Source: Gallionellaceae bacterium
GTDB lineage: Bacteria > Pseudomonadota > Gammaproteobacteria > Burkholderiales > Thiobacillaceae
Reading direction: 5' to 3'
Length of the DNA stretch: 64,000 nt
NCBI GenBank assembly: GCA_028714735.1
Contig: JAQTLU010000001.1
Span: forward strand, 248,001-312,000
Part shown: in pieces, positions 49,788-58,973 of the stretch
How the letters are laid out: the number at the start of each line of letters is the position of its first letter
Position numbering within the stretch: position 1 is the stretch's first letter
Translations under genes and position numbers: made by a program
Notes under the pieces: model-generated
Told to the model about the DNA's origin: nothing
What the model saw: the letters and a program-made list of their open reading frames with translations, nothing else
Database searches by the model: none

Positions 49788-52583
49788 TCAGTGCGCCGCT
49801 TCCCAGTTCGGGCCGATGCCCGTATCCACCTTGAGCGGCACCTTCAGGTCGGCCACGCCGCACATCAACTCCGGTAGCCGGACCTTGACCCGCTCCAGTT
49901 CGGCCTCGGCCACCTCCAGCACCAGTTCGTCATGTACCTGCATGATCAACCGGGTTTGCAGCTTTTCGGCTTCCAGCCAGCCCTGCACGGCGATCATGGC
50001 CAGCTTGATCAGGTCGGCGGCAGTGCCCTGCATGGGCGCATTGATCGCCGCCCGTTCGGCGCCCTGGCGCCGGGCCGGGTTGCCGCCCCTGATCTCCGGC
50101 AGGTAGAGCCGGCGCCCGAACAGGGTCTCGACATAACCTTCCATCCTGGCCTGCTCACGGGTCCGCGCCATGAAGTCGGCCACGCCCGGATAGCGGGCGA
50201 AATAGCGCTCGATGTAGGCCTGCGCGGTGGTCCGGTCGATGTTCAGTTGCGCCGCCAGGCCGAAGGCCGACATGCCGTAGATGAGGCCGAAGTTGACCGC
50301 CTTGGCCATCCGACGCTGCTCGGGCAGCACCTGCTCGGGCGCCAGGCCGAGCACCTCGGCGGCGGTGGCGCGGTGGATGTCGGCATCCTCGGCGAAGGCG
50401 GCCAACAGGCGCTCGTCGCCGGACAGGTGGGCCATGATGCGCAGTTCGATCTGGGAATAGTCGGCCGAGACGATGACGAAGCCCGGCTCGGCGATGAAGG
50501 CCTCGCGGATCTTGCGGCCCTCGACCGAACGCACCGGGATGTTCTGCAGGTTGGGATCGTTCGACGACAGCCGGCCGGTCACCGCCGTGGCCTGGCTGTA
50601 GTTGGTATGCACCCGGCCGGTGGCCGGGTTGACCATCAGGGGCAGCTTGTCGGTGTAGGTCGACTTCAGCTTGGCCAGACCCCGGTATTCCAGGATCAGC
50701 TTGGGCAGCGGATAGTCCTCGGCGAGTTTTTCCAGCACCTCCTCGTCGGTCGAGGGTGCCCCCTTGGGCGTCTTCTTGAGCACCGGCAGCTTGAGCTGGT
50801 TGAAGAAGATTTCGCCCAGCTGCTTGGTCGAGTTGAGGTTGAACGGCTGGCCGGCTGCCTGGTACGCCTTCTGTTCGATCTCCAGCATGCGGTGGGCGAG
50901 AAAGTCGGAGTGCCGGCGCAACAGCTCGCAGTCCAGCTTCACGCCGGTACGTTCGATATGCGCCAGGATGGCTATGAGCGGCATCTCGATCCGGCTATAG
51001 ACATAGTCGAGGCCGGGCTCGGCCTGTAGCCGCGGATACAGGGCCTGGTGCAGGCGCAGGGTGATGTCGGCGTCCTCGGCAGCGTAGTCGGTGGCATGCT
51101 GGATATCGACCTGGTCGAAGCCGATCTGGCCGGCGCCCTTGCCGCACACCTCCTCGTACCTGATGGTCTTCTCGTTCAGGTGGCGCTCGGCCAGGGTGTC
51201 CATGTCGTGGCGCTCGTGCGCCTCCAGGACATAGCTTTGCAGCAGGGTGTCGTGGACGATACCGGCGAGATCGATGCCGTGGTTCTTCAGCACGTGCCAG
51301 TCGTATTTCAGGTTCTGGCCGACCTTGGGCCGGGCCGGATCTTCCAGGATGGGCTTGAGGCGAGCGAGGACGTCGGCCAGGGGCAGCTGGTCGGGTACGC
51401 CGGCATAGGTGTGGCCCAGAGGCAGATAGGCGGCCTCGGCGACCGCTGCGGCCGGCGCCTTGAAGCCCAGCTCGAACTGGGGATGGGCGCGTTCGGGCAG
51501 CACCGAGAAGGACATCCCGACCAGGCGCGCCAGCATCGGGTCCAGGCTGGTGGTCTCGGTGTCCAGGCAGATCAGTTCGGCGCTGTTCAGCTTGGCCAGC
51601 CAGCGTTCGAGGTCGGCCTCGGTCAGCAGGGTTTCATAATGGCGCTCGACCGGCGCCGCCGGTGTTTCCTGGGAGGTGGGCGCAGGGTCGTGCCCGCCCG
51701 GCGGCCCACCGGCGCTTGAGAACGAGGGCGCCGGCGCGTCGATCTCGCGCAGCCAGGTCCGGAAGTTGAAGCGTTCGAACAGTTCCGCCAGCTTGTCCCG
51801 GTCCTCGGGCTGCCAGCGCAGGGTCTCCAGGGCCACCGGCAGGTCGACGTCGGTCTTCACGGTGATCAGCGTGCGGCCGGTGGGCAGCCAGTCCAGGGCC
51901 TTGCGCAGGTTCTCCCCGACCACGCCCTTGACCTCGTCGGCGCGGGCGATCAGTTCATCCAGGCCGCCGTATTCGGCGATCCATTTGACCGCGGTCTTGG
52001 GGCCGACCTTGGCCACCCCGGGCACGTTGTCGACCGCGTCGCCGACCAGGGTCAGGTAGTCGACGATGCGCTCGGCCGGGACGCCGAACTTGTTGACCAC
52101 GCCGACCTCGTCCAGGGTCTCGTTAGTCATGGTGTTGACCAGTTTCACGTGCGGCGTGACCAGTTGCGCCAGGTCCTTGTCGCCGGTGGAGACGATGCTG
52201 TCCAGCCCGGCCGCCTCGGCCTGGTGGACCAGGGTGGCGATGACGTCGTCCGCCTCCACCCCCTCGATCATCAGGATCGGCCAGCCCAACGCCCGCACCG
52301 CCTCGTGCAGCGGCTCGATCTGCACCGCCAGGTCGTCCGGCATGGGCGGCCGCTGGGCCTTGTAGTCCGGGTAGATGGCGTCGCGGAAGGTCTTGCCCTT
52401 GGCGTCGAACACGCAAGCCACGTAGGCCGCCGGGTTATCCTTGTGCAGCCGGCGCAGCATGTTGATCACGCCGTAGATGGCGCCGGTGGGAAAACCGTCC
52501 CGGTTGCGCAGGTCGGGCAAGGCATGAAAGGCCCGGTAAAGGTATGATGAACCGTCCACCAGCAACAGGGTTGTTTCGCTCAT
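49788..52583 (-). CDS. polA: DNA polymerase I
   Basis: A 931-aa family A polymerase for gap filling, primer removal and repair. The N-terminal 5'-3' exonuclease (about 1-300) starts LLLVDGSSYLYRAFHALPDL. The 3'-5' exonuclease (about 320-510) keeps its acidic residues in ICLDTETTSLDPM, LKYDWHVLKNHG and YAAEDADITLRL, so proofreading should work. The polymerase domain has DYSQIELRIMAHLSGD, RRMAKAVNFGLIYG and VHDELVLEV. The start at 52583 matches the family N-terminus and shares bases with the divergent start of the next gene. Confidence 0.97.
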   Translation of the reverse strand: MSETTLLLVDGSSYLYRAFHALPDLRNRDGFPTGAIYGVINMLRRLHKDNPAAYVACVFDAKGKTFRDAIYPDYKAQRPPMPDDLAVQIEPLHEAVRALGWPILMIEGVEADDVIATLVHQAEAAGLDSIVSTGDKDLAQLVTPHVKLVNTMTNETLDEVGVVNKFGVPAERIVDYLTLVGDAVDNVPGVAKVGPKTAVKWIAEYGGLDELIARADEVKGVVGENLRKALDWLPTGRTLITVKTDVDLPVALETLRWQPEDRDKLAELFERFNFRTWLREIDAPAPSFSSAGGPPGGHDPAPTSQETPAAPVERHYETLLTEADLERWLAKLNSAELICLDTETTSLDPMLARLVGMSFSVLPERAHPQFELGFKAPAAAVAEAAYLPLGHTYAGVPDQLPLADVLARLKPILEDPARPKVGQNLKYDWHVLKNHGIDLAGIVHDTLLQSYVLEAHERHDMDTLAERHLNEKTIRYEEVCGKGAGQIGFDQVDIQHATDYAAEDADITLRLHQALYPRLQAEPGLDYVYSRIEMPLIAILAHIERTGVKLDCELLRRHSDFLAHRMLEIEQKAYQAAGQPFNLNSTKQLGEIFFNQLKLPVLKKTPKGAPSTDEEVLEKLAEDYPLPKLILEYRGLAKLKSTYTDKLPLMVNPATGRVHTNYSQATAVTGRLSSNDPNLQNIPVRSVEGRKIREAFIAEPGFVIVSADYSQIELRIMAHLSGDERLLAAFAEDADIHRATAAEVLGLAPEQVLPEQRRMAKAVNFGLIYGMSAFGLAAQLNIDRTTAQAYIERYFARYPGVADFMARTREQARMEGYVETLFGRRLYLPEIRGGNPARRQGAERAAINAPMQGTAADLIKLAMIAVQGWLEAEKLQTRLIMQVHDELVLEVAEAELERVKVRLPELMCGVADLKVPLKVDTGIGPNWEAAH

Positions 52584-53304
52584 GAATAAGATTCCGAATG
52601 TGGTCGATCCAGAGGGCAGCAAGGAAGCCATGCTCTCGGCGCGCGAGTCCTGGCGTATGTTCGAAATTATGGCAGAGTTCGTCGAGGCGACCGAACGCCT
52701 GGCGCCGATCCGCCCGGCCGTCACCATCTTCGGCAGCGCGCGGGTCGAACCCGGCAGCCATTATTACCAGCTCACCGAGACCATCGCCCACAAGCTGTCC
52801 AACGCCGGCTTCGCGGTCATCTCCGGCGGCGGCCCGGGGATCATGGAAGCGGCCAACAAGGGCGCCTTCAACGGCAAGTCGCCCAGCGTCGGCCTCAACA
52901 TCCAACTGCCCCACGAGCAGCACACCAATGCCTATCAGGACGTCAGCCAGACCTTCCGGCATTTCTTCGCCCGCAAGGTGATGTTCGTCAAGTTCGCCAG
53001 CGCCTACGTCATCATGCCCGGCGGCTTCGGCACCCTCGATGAACTGATGGAAGTCCTGACCCTGGTGCAGACCGGCAAGATCCGCCAGATCCCCATCATC
53101 CTGGTGCATGGACCGTTCTGGAGCGGCCTGCTCGACTGGATCGAGAACACCATGGCGGCCGAAGGCATGATCTCGCAGGAAGACCTCGACCTGCTCCAGG
53201 TCATCGACGATCCGGACGAAGTCGTCGAGGCGATTTTCCGACACTATGAAACCTGCTGCCTGACGCCGACCCCGCACGATCGGGAGATACTCCTCAGTCT
53301 GTGA
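52582..53304 (+). CDS. LOG family protein (TIGR00730-like)
   Basis: A 240-aa Rossmann-fold protein of the LOG family, whose members release cytokinin-type bases or hydrolyse purine 5'-nucleotides to base and ribose 5-phosphate. The signature is ISGGGPGIMEAANKGAF and MPGGFGTLDELMEVLT. The ATG at 52582 shares the CATG with the polA start on the other strand; an alternative ATG at 52630 has AAGGAAG just upstream and would separate the two starts by 46 bp. Which start is used is open. Confidence 0.88.
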   Translation: MNKIPNVVDPEGSKEAMLSARESWRMFEIMAEFVEATERLAPIRPAVTIFGSARVEPGSHYYQLTETIAHKLSNAGFAVISGGGPGIMEAANKGAFNGKSPSVGLNIQLPHEQHTNAYQDVSQTFRHFFARKVMFVKFASAYVIMPGGFGTLDELMEVLTLVQTGKIRQIPIILVHGPFWSGLLDWIENTMAAEGMISQEDLDLLQVIDDPDEVVEAIFRHYETCCLTPTPHDREILLSL

Positions 53305-53340
53305 GTTAAAATGAAGCCATATATCCACCGGGAAAACATC

Positions 53341-53682
53341 ATGCGTAAATCCCTGATCGTTCTGGCCGCCTGCCTGGCCACGCTGCCGGTCGCCGCCCAG
53401 GCCGCCGAAGAGAAACCGCCCCATCTCGAGCCGGTGCCGGAAATCGCGCCGCCGCCGGGCGTGACCGACGAGTCGCTGGAACCCCAGGTCACCATCACCC
53501 GCAAGGGCGAGAACAAGGTCGAGGAATATCGCATGCAGGGCCGCCTCTACATGATCAAGGTCACCCCGCGCCACGGCAAGCCGTACTACCTGATCGACCA
53601 GCGCGGCGACGGCCTGATGCGCCGCTACGACGACCTGTCGCCCAATTTCGTCGTACCGATGTGGATGATCAAGGAATTCTGA
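53341..53682 (+). CDS. DUF2782 family exported protein
   Basis: A 113-aa protein with a signal peptide (MRKSLIVLAACLATLPVAAQ, cleavage after AQA) and the DUF2782 features (QVTITRKGENKVEEYRMQGR, KVTPRHGKPYYLIDQRGDG). Function unknown; the family is commonly encoded next to polA in betaproteobacteria. GGGAAAAC precedes the start. A short hairpin (GCGCCGCC at 53702-53709 with GGCGGCGC at 53714-53721) after the stop may act as a weak terminator. Confidence 0.88.
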   Translation: MRKSLIVLAACLATLPVAAQAAEEKPPHLEPVPEIAPPPGVTDESLEPQVTITRKGENKVEEYRMQGRLYMIKVTPRHGKPYYLIDQRGDGLMRRYDDLSPNFVVPMWMIKEF

Positions 53683-53731
53683 TGTCCGCGTCCCCGAACG
53701 GGCGCCGCCGCCGGGCGGCGCTTCGCGTTTC

Positions 53732-54478
53732 ATGACCGGCAAACTCAGCATTGCCCGTCCCGCCGCCAGCGAAGGCCTGGCCTGGATGCGAACCGCCTGG
53801 GCCTGGTTCAAGCCGGCGCCGGTGCCCTGGATGGGCATGACCGCGCTGGTCTTCCTGGTCCTGGTGGGGGTAGGCAGCATCCCGTACCTGGGCGGCTTCC
53901 TGGTCGAGATATTGTCGCCGTTCATCGTCGCCGGCTTCATGTCGGCCGGCCGCGCCGCCGAGGCGGGCCAGCCGGTCACCTTCCTGCATCTGGGCGTCGG
54001 CTTTAATCCCCAGAACCGGACCCGCCTCGCGATCATGGGCGGCATCTATCTGGCCGGCGTCCTGCTCATCGACCTGATCATGCGCCAGATGGGCGGCGAA
54101 GGCTTCCAGCAATTATCGCAACTGGCCGCCCATCCCGCCGCCCTTAGCCCGGAGCAGGCCCAGGCCATCCTGAACGAGGCGCTGCCGGCGCTGCTGACCG
54201 GGCTGCTGCTGCTCACCCCGCTGGTCATGGCCACCTGGTTCGCCCCGGCCCTGGTCCTGTTCGACGGCTTTTCCACCGGCAACGCCATGTGGTGGAGCCT
54301 GTGGGCCTGCGCGGTGACCTGGCGGCCGTTGCTGACCTACAGCGTGCTCCTGGGCCTGCTCGGCGTGGTCGCCATGCTGATCCCGTTCGGGCTCGGCCTG
54401 CTGGTCTTCCTGCCCTGGGTGCTCTGCTCCACCTATGCCGCCTACCGGGCGATCTTCCTGCCGGCGACGCCGGCATGA
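53732..54478 (+). CDS. BPSS1780 family inner-membrane protein
   Basis: A 248-aa membrane protein with five to six hydrophobic segments and the family N-terminus AASEGLAWMRTAWAWFKPAP, then LSPFIVAGFMSAGRAAEAGQ. Function unknown. No Shine-Dalgarno is visible before the ATG, which follows a GC hairpin, so an internal ATG (MRTAWAWF) cannot be excluded. Its stop overlaps the next gene (ATGA). Confidence 0.8.
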   Translation: MTGKLSIARPAASEGLAWMRTAWAWFKPAPVPWMGMTALVFLVLVGVGSIPYLGGFLVEILSPFIVAGFMSAGRAAEAGQPVTFLHLGVGFNPQNRTRLAIMGGIYLAGVLLIDLIMRQMGGEGFQQLSQLAAHPAALSPEQAQAILNEALPALLTGLLLLTPLVMATWFAPALVLFDGFSTGNAMWWSLWACAVTWRPLLTYSVLLGLLGVVAMLIPFGLGLLVFLPWVLCSTYAAYRAIFLPATPA

Positions 54479-54966
54479 GACGTCTGCTCGTTTTCCTGGC
54501 CCTGGCCCTGGCCCTGGCGGCGTCGGCCTGGGCCGATCCGGTCAAGTTCAGCGACGCCTTGTACCCTAAATTCCAGCACCCGCGCTGCCTGCAATGCCAC
54601 CAGTTCAACAGCCGCAGGAGCAACGGCCGGGCCTGGGCCTCGCACCTCCACCGCTACCTGTGCGAGAACTGCCACAAGCCCAGCCTGACCGGCCTGCTGG
54701 GCGGCGAGTGGATGGCCCCGCCGAACGACCGGATGGACTACACCGGCCTGTCGGCCCATGACACCTGCGAGATGATCAAGCGCAACTCGCCCACCGGCGA
54801 CAAGGCCGAAGTGCTGAGCCGCCACCTGCTGACCGACCATCGCGTCGGCTGGGCGATCAGGAGCGGCATGACCCCGGACGGCAGGCGCGCCACCGTGCCC
54901 GGCGGCTACGAGGAATGGCAACGGGACGTGACGGCCTGGATCGCCGACGGCATGATCTGCGAATGA
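54475..54966 (+). CDS. Small diheme c-type cytochrome
   Basis: A 163-aa exported protein with a signal peptide (MRRLLVFLALALALAASAWA, cleavage after residue 20) and two c-heme motifs, CLQCH at 38-42 and CENCH at 63-67. The region after the hemes contains HDTCEMIKRNSPTGD and many His residues that may give distal ligands. It is coupled to the upstream membrane-protein gene by four bases and followed by a gene for a DsbD/CcdA-like transporter, suggesting a small electron-transfer unit. The partner is unknown. Confidence 0.85.
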   Translation: MRRLLVFLALALALAASAWADPVKFSDALYPKFQHPRCLQCHQFNSRRSNGRAWASHLHRYLCENCHKPSLTGLLGGEWMAPPNDRMDYTGLSAHDTCEMIKRNSPTGDKAEVLSRHLLTDHRVGWAIRSGMTPDGRRATVPGGYEEWQRDVTAWIADGMICE

Positions 54967-54976
54967 GGCCGTCCCG

Positions 54977-55639
54977 GTGCCTGAAATAAGCCTGTTGACC
55001 GCCTTCCTGGCCGGCCTGCTCGGCGGCGCCCACTGCGTCGGCATGTGCGGCGGCATCGTCGCCGCCATGTCGCTGCAGGGCGGCAAGCGACAGCCCCTGC
55101 CCTTCCACCTCGGCTACAACCTCGGCCGGGTGATGAGCTACACCCTGGCCGGCACCCTGGCCGGCCTGGTCGGCTCGGCCGCCTTCCTGTCCGAACGGTT
55201 GCTGCCGGTGCAGACCGGGCTATACGTGCTGGCCCAGATCGTGTTGATCCTGATGGGCCTGTACCTGGCCGGCTTGAGCCGCGCCGTGCTCTGGCTGGAA
55301 CGCGCCGGCGGCGGCCTCTGGCAGCGCCTGCAACCAGTATTCGGCCGCCTGCTGCCGATCCGCGACTTTCCCGGCGCCCTCGCCGCCGGCCTGGTCTGGG
55401 GCTGGCTGCCCTGCGGCCTGGTCTACAGCGTCCTGGTCACCGCCCTGGCCAGCGGCGGCCCTGCCTCGGGCGCCCTGCTGATGCTGGCCTTCGGCCTCGG
55501 CACCCTGCCCAACCTGCTGGCCATGGGCTGGGCCGCCGAACGGCTGCGCGCCCTGGCCGCCAATCGAACCGTCAAACTGATCGCCGGTCTCACCGTGGCC
55601 AGCTTAGGCGTCTGGGGCCTGATCGGCCTGATCCGCTAG
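54977..55639 (+). CDS. TauE/SafE / DsbD-like membrane protein (HCxGMCGG type)
   Basis: A 220-aa inner-membrane protein with six hydrophobic segments and the conserved Cys motif GAHCVGMCGGIVAAM near residue 20, with a second Cys segment WGWLPCGLVYSVL near residue 150. This is the pattern of TauE/SafE-annotated proteins related to the DsbD/CcdA membrane domain, often found with cbb3 oxidase assembly genes. A transmembrane thiol-transfer or metal-handling role is likely. It uses a GTG start with GAGG upstream. Confidence 0.82.
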   Translation: MPEISLLTAFLAGLLGGAHCVGMCGGIVAAMSLQGGKRQPLPFHLGYNLGRVMSYTLAGTLAGLVGSAAFLSERLLPVQTGLYVLAQIVLILMGLYLAGLSRAVLWLERAGGGLWQRLQPVFGRLLPIRDFPGALAAGLVWGWLPCGLVYSVLVTALASGGPASGALLMLAFGLGTLPNLLAMGWAAERLRALAANRTVKLIAGLTVASLGVWGLIGLIR

Positions 55640-55676
55640 GGCTACACTTCGTTAACCGCTTAACCGGGTTTCCACC

Positions 55677-57005
55677 ATGTCACAGATGACGCCCCAGGAA
55701 ATCGTCCACGAACTGGACAAGTACATCGTCGGCCAGACCGAGGCCAAGCGCGCCTGCGCCATCGCCCTGCGCAACCGCTGGCGGCGCATGCAGGTGCCGG
55801 ACGGCCTGCGCCAGGAGATCACGCCCAAGAACATCCTGATGATCGGCCCCACCGGCGTCGGCAAGACCGAGATCGCCCGCCGCCTGGCCCGCCTGGCCAA
55901 TGCCCCGTTCATCAAGGTCGAGGCGACCAAGTTCACCGAGGTCGGCTACGTCGGCAAGGACGTCGACGGCATCATCCGCGACCTGATCGAAATCGCCGTC
56001 AAGCAGGCCCGTGAGGAGGCCGCCCGCCACGTCCGCTTCCGCGCCGAGGAGGCCGCCGAGGAACGCGTGCTCGACGCCCTGCTGCCGCCGGCCCGCGAGG
56101 CCTGGAGCGAGGAGCGCAAGCCGGACGAATCCGGCACCCGGCAGAAATTCCGCAAGATGCTGCGCGAGGGCCAGCTCGACGACAAGGAGATCGAGCTCGA
56201 CCTCGCCCTGCCTTCCGCGGCCATGGAGATCTTCGCCCCGCCCGGCATGGAGGAACTCACCAACCAGTTGCAGGGCATGTTCCAGAATATCGGCCAGAAG
56301 CGCAGCAAGACCCGCAAGGTGAAGATCGCCGAGGCGCTGAAGCTGCTCACCGACGAGGAAGCCGGCAAGCTGATCAACGAGGAAGAGGTCAAGCTCGACG
56401 CCGTGCGCAATGCCGAGCAGAACGGCATCGTCTTCCTGGACGAGATCGACAAGATCGCCAGCCGCTCGGAGACCCAGGGCGCCGACGTCTCCCGCCAGGG
56501 CGTCCAGCGCGACCTGCTGCCGCTGGTCGAAGGCGCCACGGTGTCGACCAAGTACGGCATGGTCAAGACCGACCACATCCTGTTCATCGCCAGCGGCGCC
56601 TTCCATCTGACCAAGCCGTCCGACCTGATCCCGGAACTGCAGGGCCGCTTCCCGATCCGGGTCGAACTGCAGAGCCTGTCGGTGGCCGACTTCGAGCGCA
56701 TCCTGACCAGCACCGACGCCTGCCTGACCCGCCAGTACCAGGCCCTGCTGGTGACGGAGGACATCCAGCTGGAATTCGCCGACGATGCCATCCGGCGCCT
56801 GGCCGAGATCGCCTGGCAGGTCAACGAGCGCACCGAGAACATCGGCGCCCGCCGGCTCTACACGGTGATGGAACGCCTGCTCGACGACCTCTCGTTCGAC
56901 GCCAACAAGCGCGGCGGCGAGACCGTCACGGTGGATGCCGCCTATGTCGACGCCCGGCTCAAGGAGCTGTCGCAGAGCGAAGACCTGGCCCGATACGTCT
57001 TGTAA
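55677..57005 (+). CDS. hslU: HslU ATPase of the HslUV protease
   Basis: A 442-aa AAA+ unfoldase. Walker A is [15 protein letters not shown], followed by [18 protein letters not shown], the I-domain (about 110-240), Walker [14 protein letters not shown], and the C-terminal tail EDLARYVL that docks into HslV. It is full length and intact. The hslV gene, normally immediately upstream, is absent; the preceding gene is the TauE/SafE-like one. There is no clear Shine-Dalgarno. It is followed 9 bp later by a SlyD-like gene. Confidence 0.97.
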   Translation: MSQMTPQEIVHELDKYIVGQTEAKRACAIALRNRWRRMQVPDGLRQEITPKNILMIGPTGVGKTEIARRLARLANAPFIKVEATKFTEVGYVGKDVDGIIRDLIEIAVKQAREEAARHVRFRAEEAAEERVLDALLPPAREAWSEERKPDESGTRQKFRKMLREGQLDDKEIELDLALPSAAMEIFAPPGMEELTNQLQGMFQNIGQKRSKTRKVKIAEALKLLTDEEAGKLINEEEVKLDAVRNAEQNGIVFLDEIDKIASRSETQGADVSRQGVQRDLLPLVEGATVSTKYGMVKTDHILFIASGAFHLTKPSDLIPELQGRFPIRVELQSLSVADFERILTSTDACLTRQYQALLVTEDIQLEFADDAIRRLAEIAWQVNERTENIGARRLYTVMERLLDDLSFDANKRGGETVTVDAAYVDARLKELSQSEDLARYVL

Positions 57006-57014
57006 GGGAAACCC

Positions 57015-57482
57015 ATGAAAATCGCCAAAAACACCGTGGTGACGCTAGCCTATCGGGCCGCCAATCCGGCCGGCAAGGTGCTCGACGAGGGCGCCGAGCC
57101 GCTGGTCTACCTGCACGGCGGCTACGGCAATATCTTCGCCAGCCTGGAAGAGGCGCTGGATGGCAAGGAAGTCGGCCAGACGGTCAAGGTCAACCTGCTG
57201 CCCGAGGACGCCTTCGGCCTGTACGAGAAGGAACTCGTGCTGGAAGAGGCACGGGCCGACCTTCCCGACCAGATCGCCATCGGCGTGCAATTCGAACTGA
57301 TGAACGCCGAGGGCGACGAGGAAACCCTATATCGGGTCACGGCTTTCGACGATGAAAAGGTGGTGCTGGACGGCAACCACCCCCTGGCCGGCGAGGCCCT
57401 GGTATTCACCTGCACGGTGGCCGACGTGCGTGCCGCGAGCGTGGCCGAGATCAAGCAAAGGCAGGTACTGACTAGCCGTTGA
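57015..57482 (+). CDS. SlyD-like FKBP-type peptidyl-prolyl isomerase
   Basis: A 155-aa FKBP-type PPIase with an inserted-in-flap chaperone domain. The order is the FKBP start (VVTLAYRAANPAGKVLDEGA), HGGYGNIFASLEEALDGK, the flap domain (about 70-120, EDAFGLYEKELVLEEA), and the return to FKBP (DGNHPLAGEALVFTCTV). It lacks the His-rich metal-binding tail of E. coli SlyD. It is a cytoplasmic folding catalyst, encoded right after hslU. Confidence 0.93.
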   Translation: MKIAKNTVVTLAYRAANPAGKVLDEGAEPLVYLHGGYGNIFASLEEALDGKEVGQTVKVNLLPEDAFGLYEKELVLEEARADLPDQIAIGVQFELMNAEGDEETLYRVTAFDDEKVVLDGNHPLAGEALVFTCTVADVRAASVAEIKQRQVLTSR

Positions 57483-57544
57483 GGTAATGGTAGTGGGGGT
57501 AGGAGGTGAGGGAACAGCCATTGCCAGTCGACCAAGCCCTATCT

Positions 57545-57580
57545 ATGATGTGTATGAATCAAGACAAGGATACACATCAT
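57545..57580 (+). promoter_or_regulatory. VapBC operator palindrome
   Basis: A perfect 11-base inverted repeat, ATGATGTGTAT at 57545-57555 and ATACACATCAT at 57570-57580, with a 14-base spacer. The right arm covers the start codon of the antitoxin. Such repeats are the usual target of VapB/VapBC autoregulation. Confidence 0.85.
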
Positions 57581-57773
57581 GCGCACCAATATTGTCATCG
57601 ACGACCAGTTGATCGAGGACGCCCTCCGCGCCACCGGTCTGAAGACCAAACGCGAAGCGGTCGAGTTCGGTCTCCGTACGCTCTTGCGTTTGAAACAGCA
57701 GGAAGACATACGCCGCTTCCGGGGCAAACTCCAATGGCAAGGCGACTTGGACGCGATGAGGACCGATAAGTGA
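57579..57773 (+). CDS. vapB: VapB-type antitoxin
   Basis: A 64-aa antitoxin. The N-terminal ribbon-helix-helix-like segment (MRTNIVIDDQLIEDALRATG, then LKTKREAVEFGLRTLLR) would bind the operator palindrome as a dimer. The C-terminal tail (RRFRGKLQWQGDLDAMRTDK) is the part expected to wrap around the toxin. The gene overlaps the toxin start by four bases (GTGA). Because the operator overlaps the start codon, binding should block expression directly. Confidence 0.92.
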   Translation: MRTNIVIDDQLIEDALRATGLKTKREAVEFGLRTLLRLKQQEDIRRFRGKLQWQGDLDAMRTDK

Positions 57774-58186
57774 TCCTGGTCGATTCCAGCGTCTGGATCG
57801 ACTATTTTCGCGGCACCGCCACGCCTGAGTCGGAAAAGCTGGACTCGTTGCTGGGTGTTGAATTGATCGTCACCGCCGACCTCATCCTGACTGAGGTCTT
57901 GCAAGGTTTCACCAGCGACCGCGATTTCAACCAAGCCAGGAAACTGATGACTGCCCTGGCCGTGGTGGACTTGGCAGGACAAGACATTGCGATCCAGGCC
58001 GCCCAAAATTTTCGGACATTACGGTCATTGGGCATCACGGTTCGAAAAACCATCGACACGGTAATTGCCACCTATTGCATCGAGCATGACTTGCCCTTGC
58101 TCTATAGCGACCGAGACTTCGATCCGTTTGTCGAGCACCTTGGACTTCGGTCGGCGTCAGCCGGCATCGACTGGAGTGCCACATGA
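57770..58186 (+). CDS. vapC: VapC-type PIN-domain toxin
   Basis: A 138-aa PIN-domain ribonuclease. The acidic Mg-binding residues are in place: Asp5 (LVDSSVWIDYF), Glu42 (LTEVLQGF), Asp96 (KTIDTVIATYC) and Asp114/Asp116 (LYSDRDFDPF), so the toxin should be active. It starts with GTG. VapC toxins usually cleave tRNA or rRNA. A 22-codon ORF starts in the stop codon (58183-58251) and is probably not a gene. Confidence 0.93.
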   Translation: MILVDSSVWIDYFRGTATPESEKLDSLLGVELIVTADLILTEVLQGFTSDRDFNQARKLMTALAVVDLAGQDIAIQAAQNFRTLRSLGITVRKTIDTVIATYCIEHDLPLLYSDRDFDPFVEHLGLRSASAGIDWSAT

Positions 58187-58313
58187 AAGCCATCATCGAT
58201 CTGGGTAAAAAATGGCAGTGTGTTCGGTGCAGCGTTCAGTGGGATCGGTAAACCCCTCCGGGTCTCCCATTTCATTCGGTCTGCGCTAGCTTGAATGTCG
58301 AGTAGGAAACTCC

Positions 58314-58919
58314 ATGTTAAGTAATCTGGTGAAACGCTTATTTTTCATTAACTTATTATTGGTGTGTGGCATTTGCCCATCCCCTGAAAGTCAGGCCCAA
58401 GACAAGAACAAACCCGAGGTCAACGCGTTGATTGGGATGCACATCCCGGCGAAATCTCCAGGCAGTTTCGGTACTTTACCTGGATGGCATGTTGTTCAGA
58501 GCGCATTGTTACAACACTCACCCGTACCAACCACACCGCTTGGCATTACCGAACTAACCAGTGGCAATCTTTCAATTTTCGTAATTGATAGATCTGATGC
58601 TAGCGATTGGAGCTGGACTATTCTTGATGCACTGGTTTTGCCACAGGAACTGCTGCCATACCGCGTGATAAGCGGCAGGCCAGTCCCAAAACCGGACAAA
58701 CGACCACGATATTCTTTACAGGTGGATTGCACGCTGAAGGATGAGGCGAACCCGGTCATAGCCCTCGCGCGTCCAAGTCCAGGCATGGAGCATTGCGAAA
58801 ACGCCATTGCTCAGGTGAAACGGTCTTGGCGTATCCACCAGACCGGAATAATTGAAGCGATCCCGACAAGCGGGGTCAATTGTAGATTTGTTGCGGACGA
58901 AGAATGCGAAACCTTTTGA
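58314..58919 (+). CDS. Exported protein of unknown function, AT-richer than neighbours
   Basis: A 201-aa protein not recognised. It has a signal peptide (MLSNLVKRLFFINLLLVCGI, cleavage near SQAQ) and a mature part with four Cys (DCTLK, MEHCENA, VNCRF, EECET), probably two disulfides in the periplasm. Codon use is visibly AT-richer than in the flanking core genes, and with the adjacent VapBC this marks a small acquired patch between slyD and folA. TAGGAAA precedes the ATG. Confidence 0.7.
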   Translation: MLSNLVKRLFFINLLLVCGICPSPESQAQDKNKPEVNALIGMHIPAKSPGSFGTLPGWHVVQSALLQHSPVPTTPLGITELTSGNLSIFVIDRSDASDWSWTILDALVLPQELLPYRVISGRPVPKPDKRPRYSLQVDCTLKDEANPVIALARPSPGMEHCENAIAQVKRSWRIHQTGIIEAIPTSGVNCRFVADEECETF

Positions 58920-58973
58920 TCGAACTATCCGCAGAGGTGAAAACCATATTCACGGTTTCTCAATAAGCGGAGA

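Noticed and set aside
58183-58251. A 22-codon frame starting in the vapC stop codon (ATGA overlap) with a CVRC motif
   Set aside because: Too short to support a gene; probably the remnant of a longer gene or chance.
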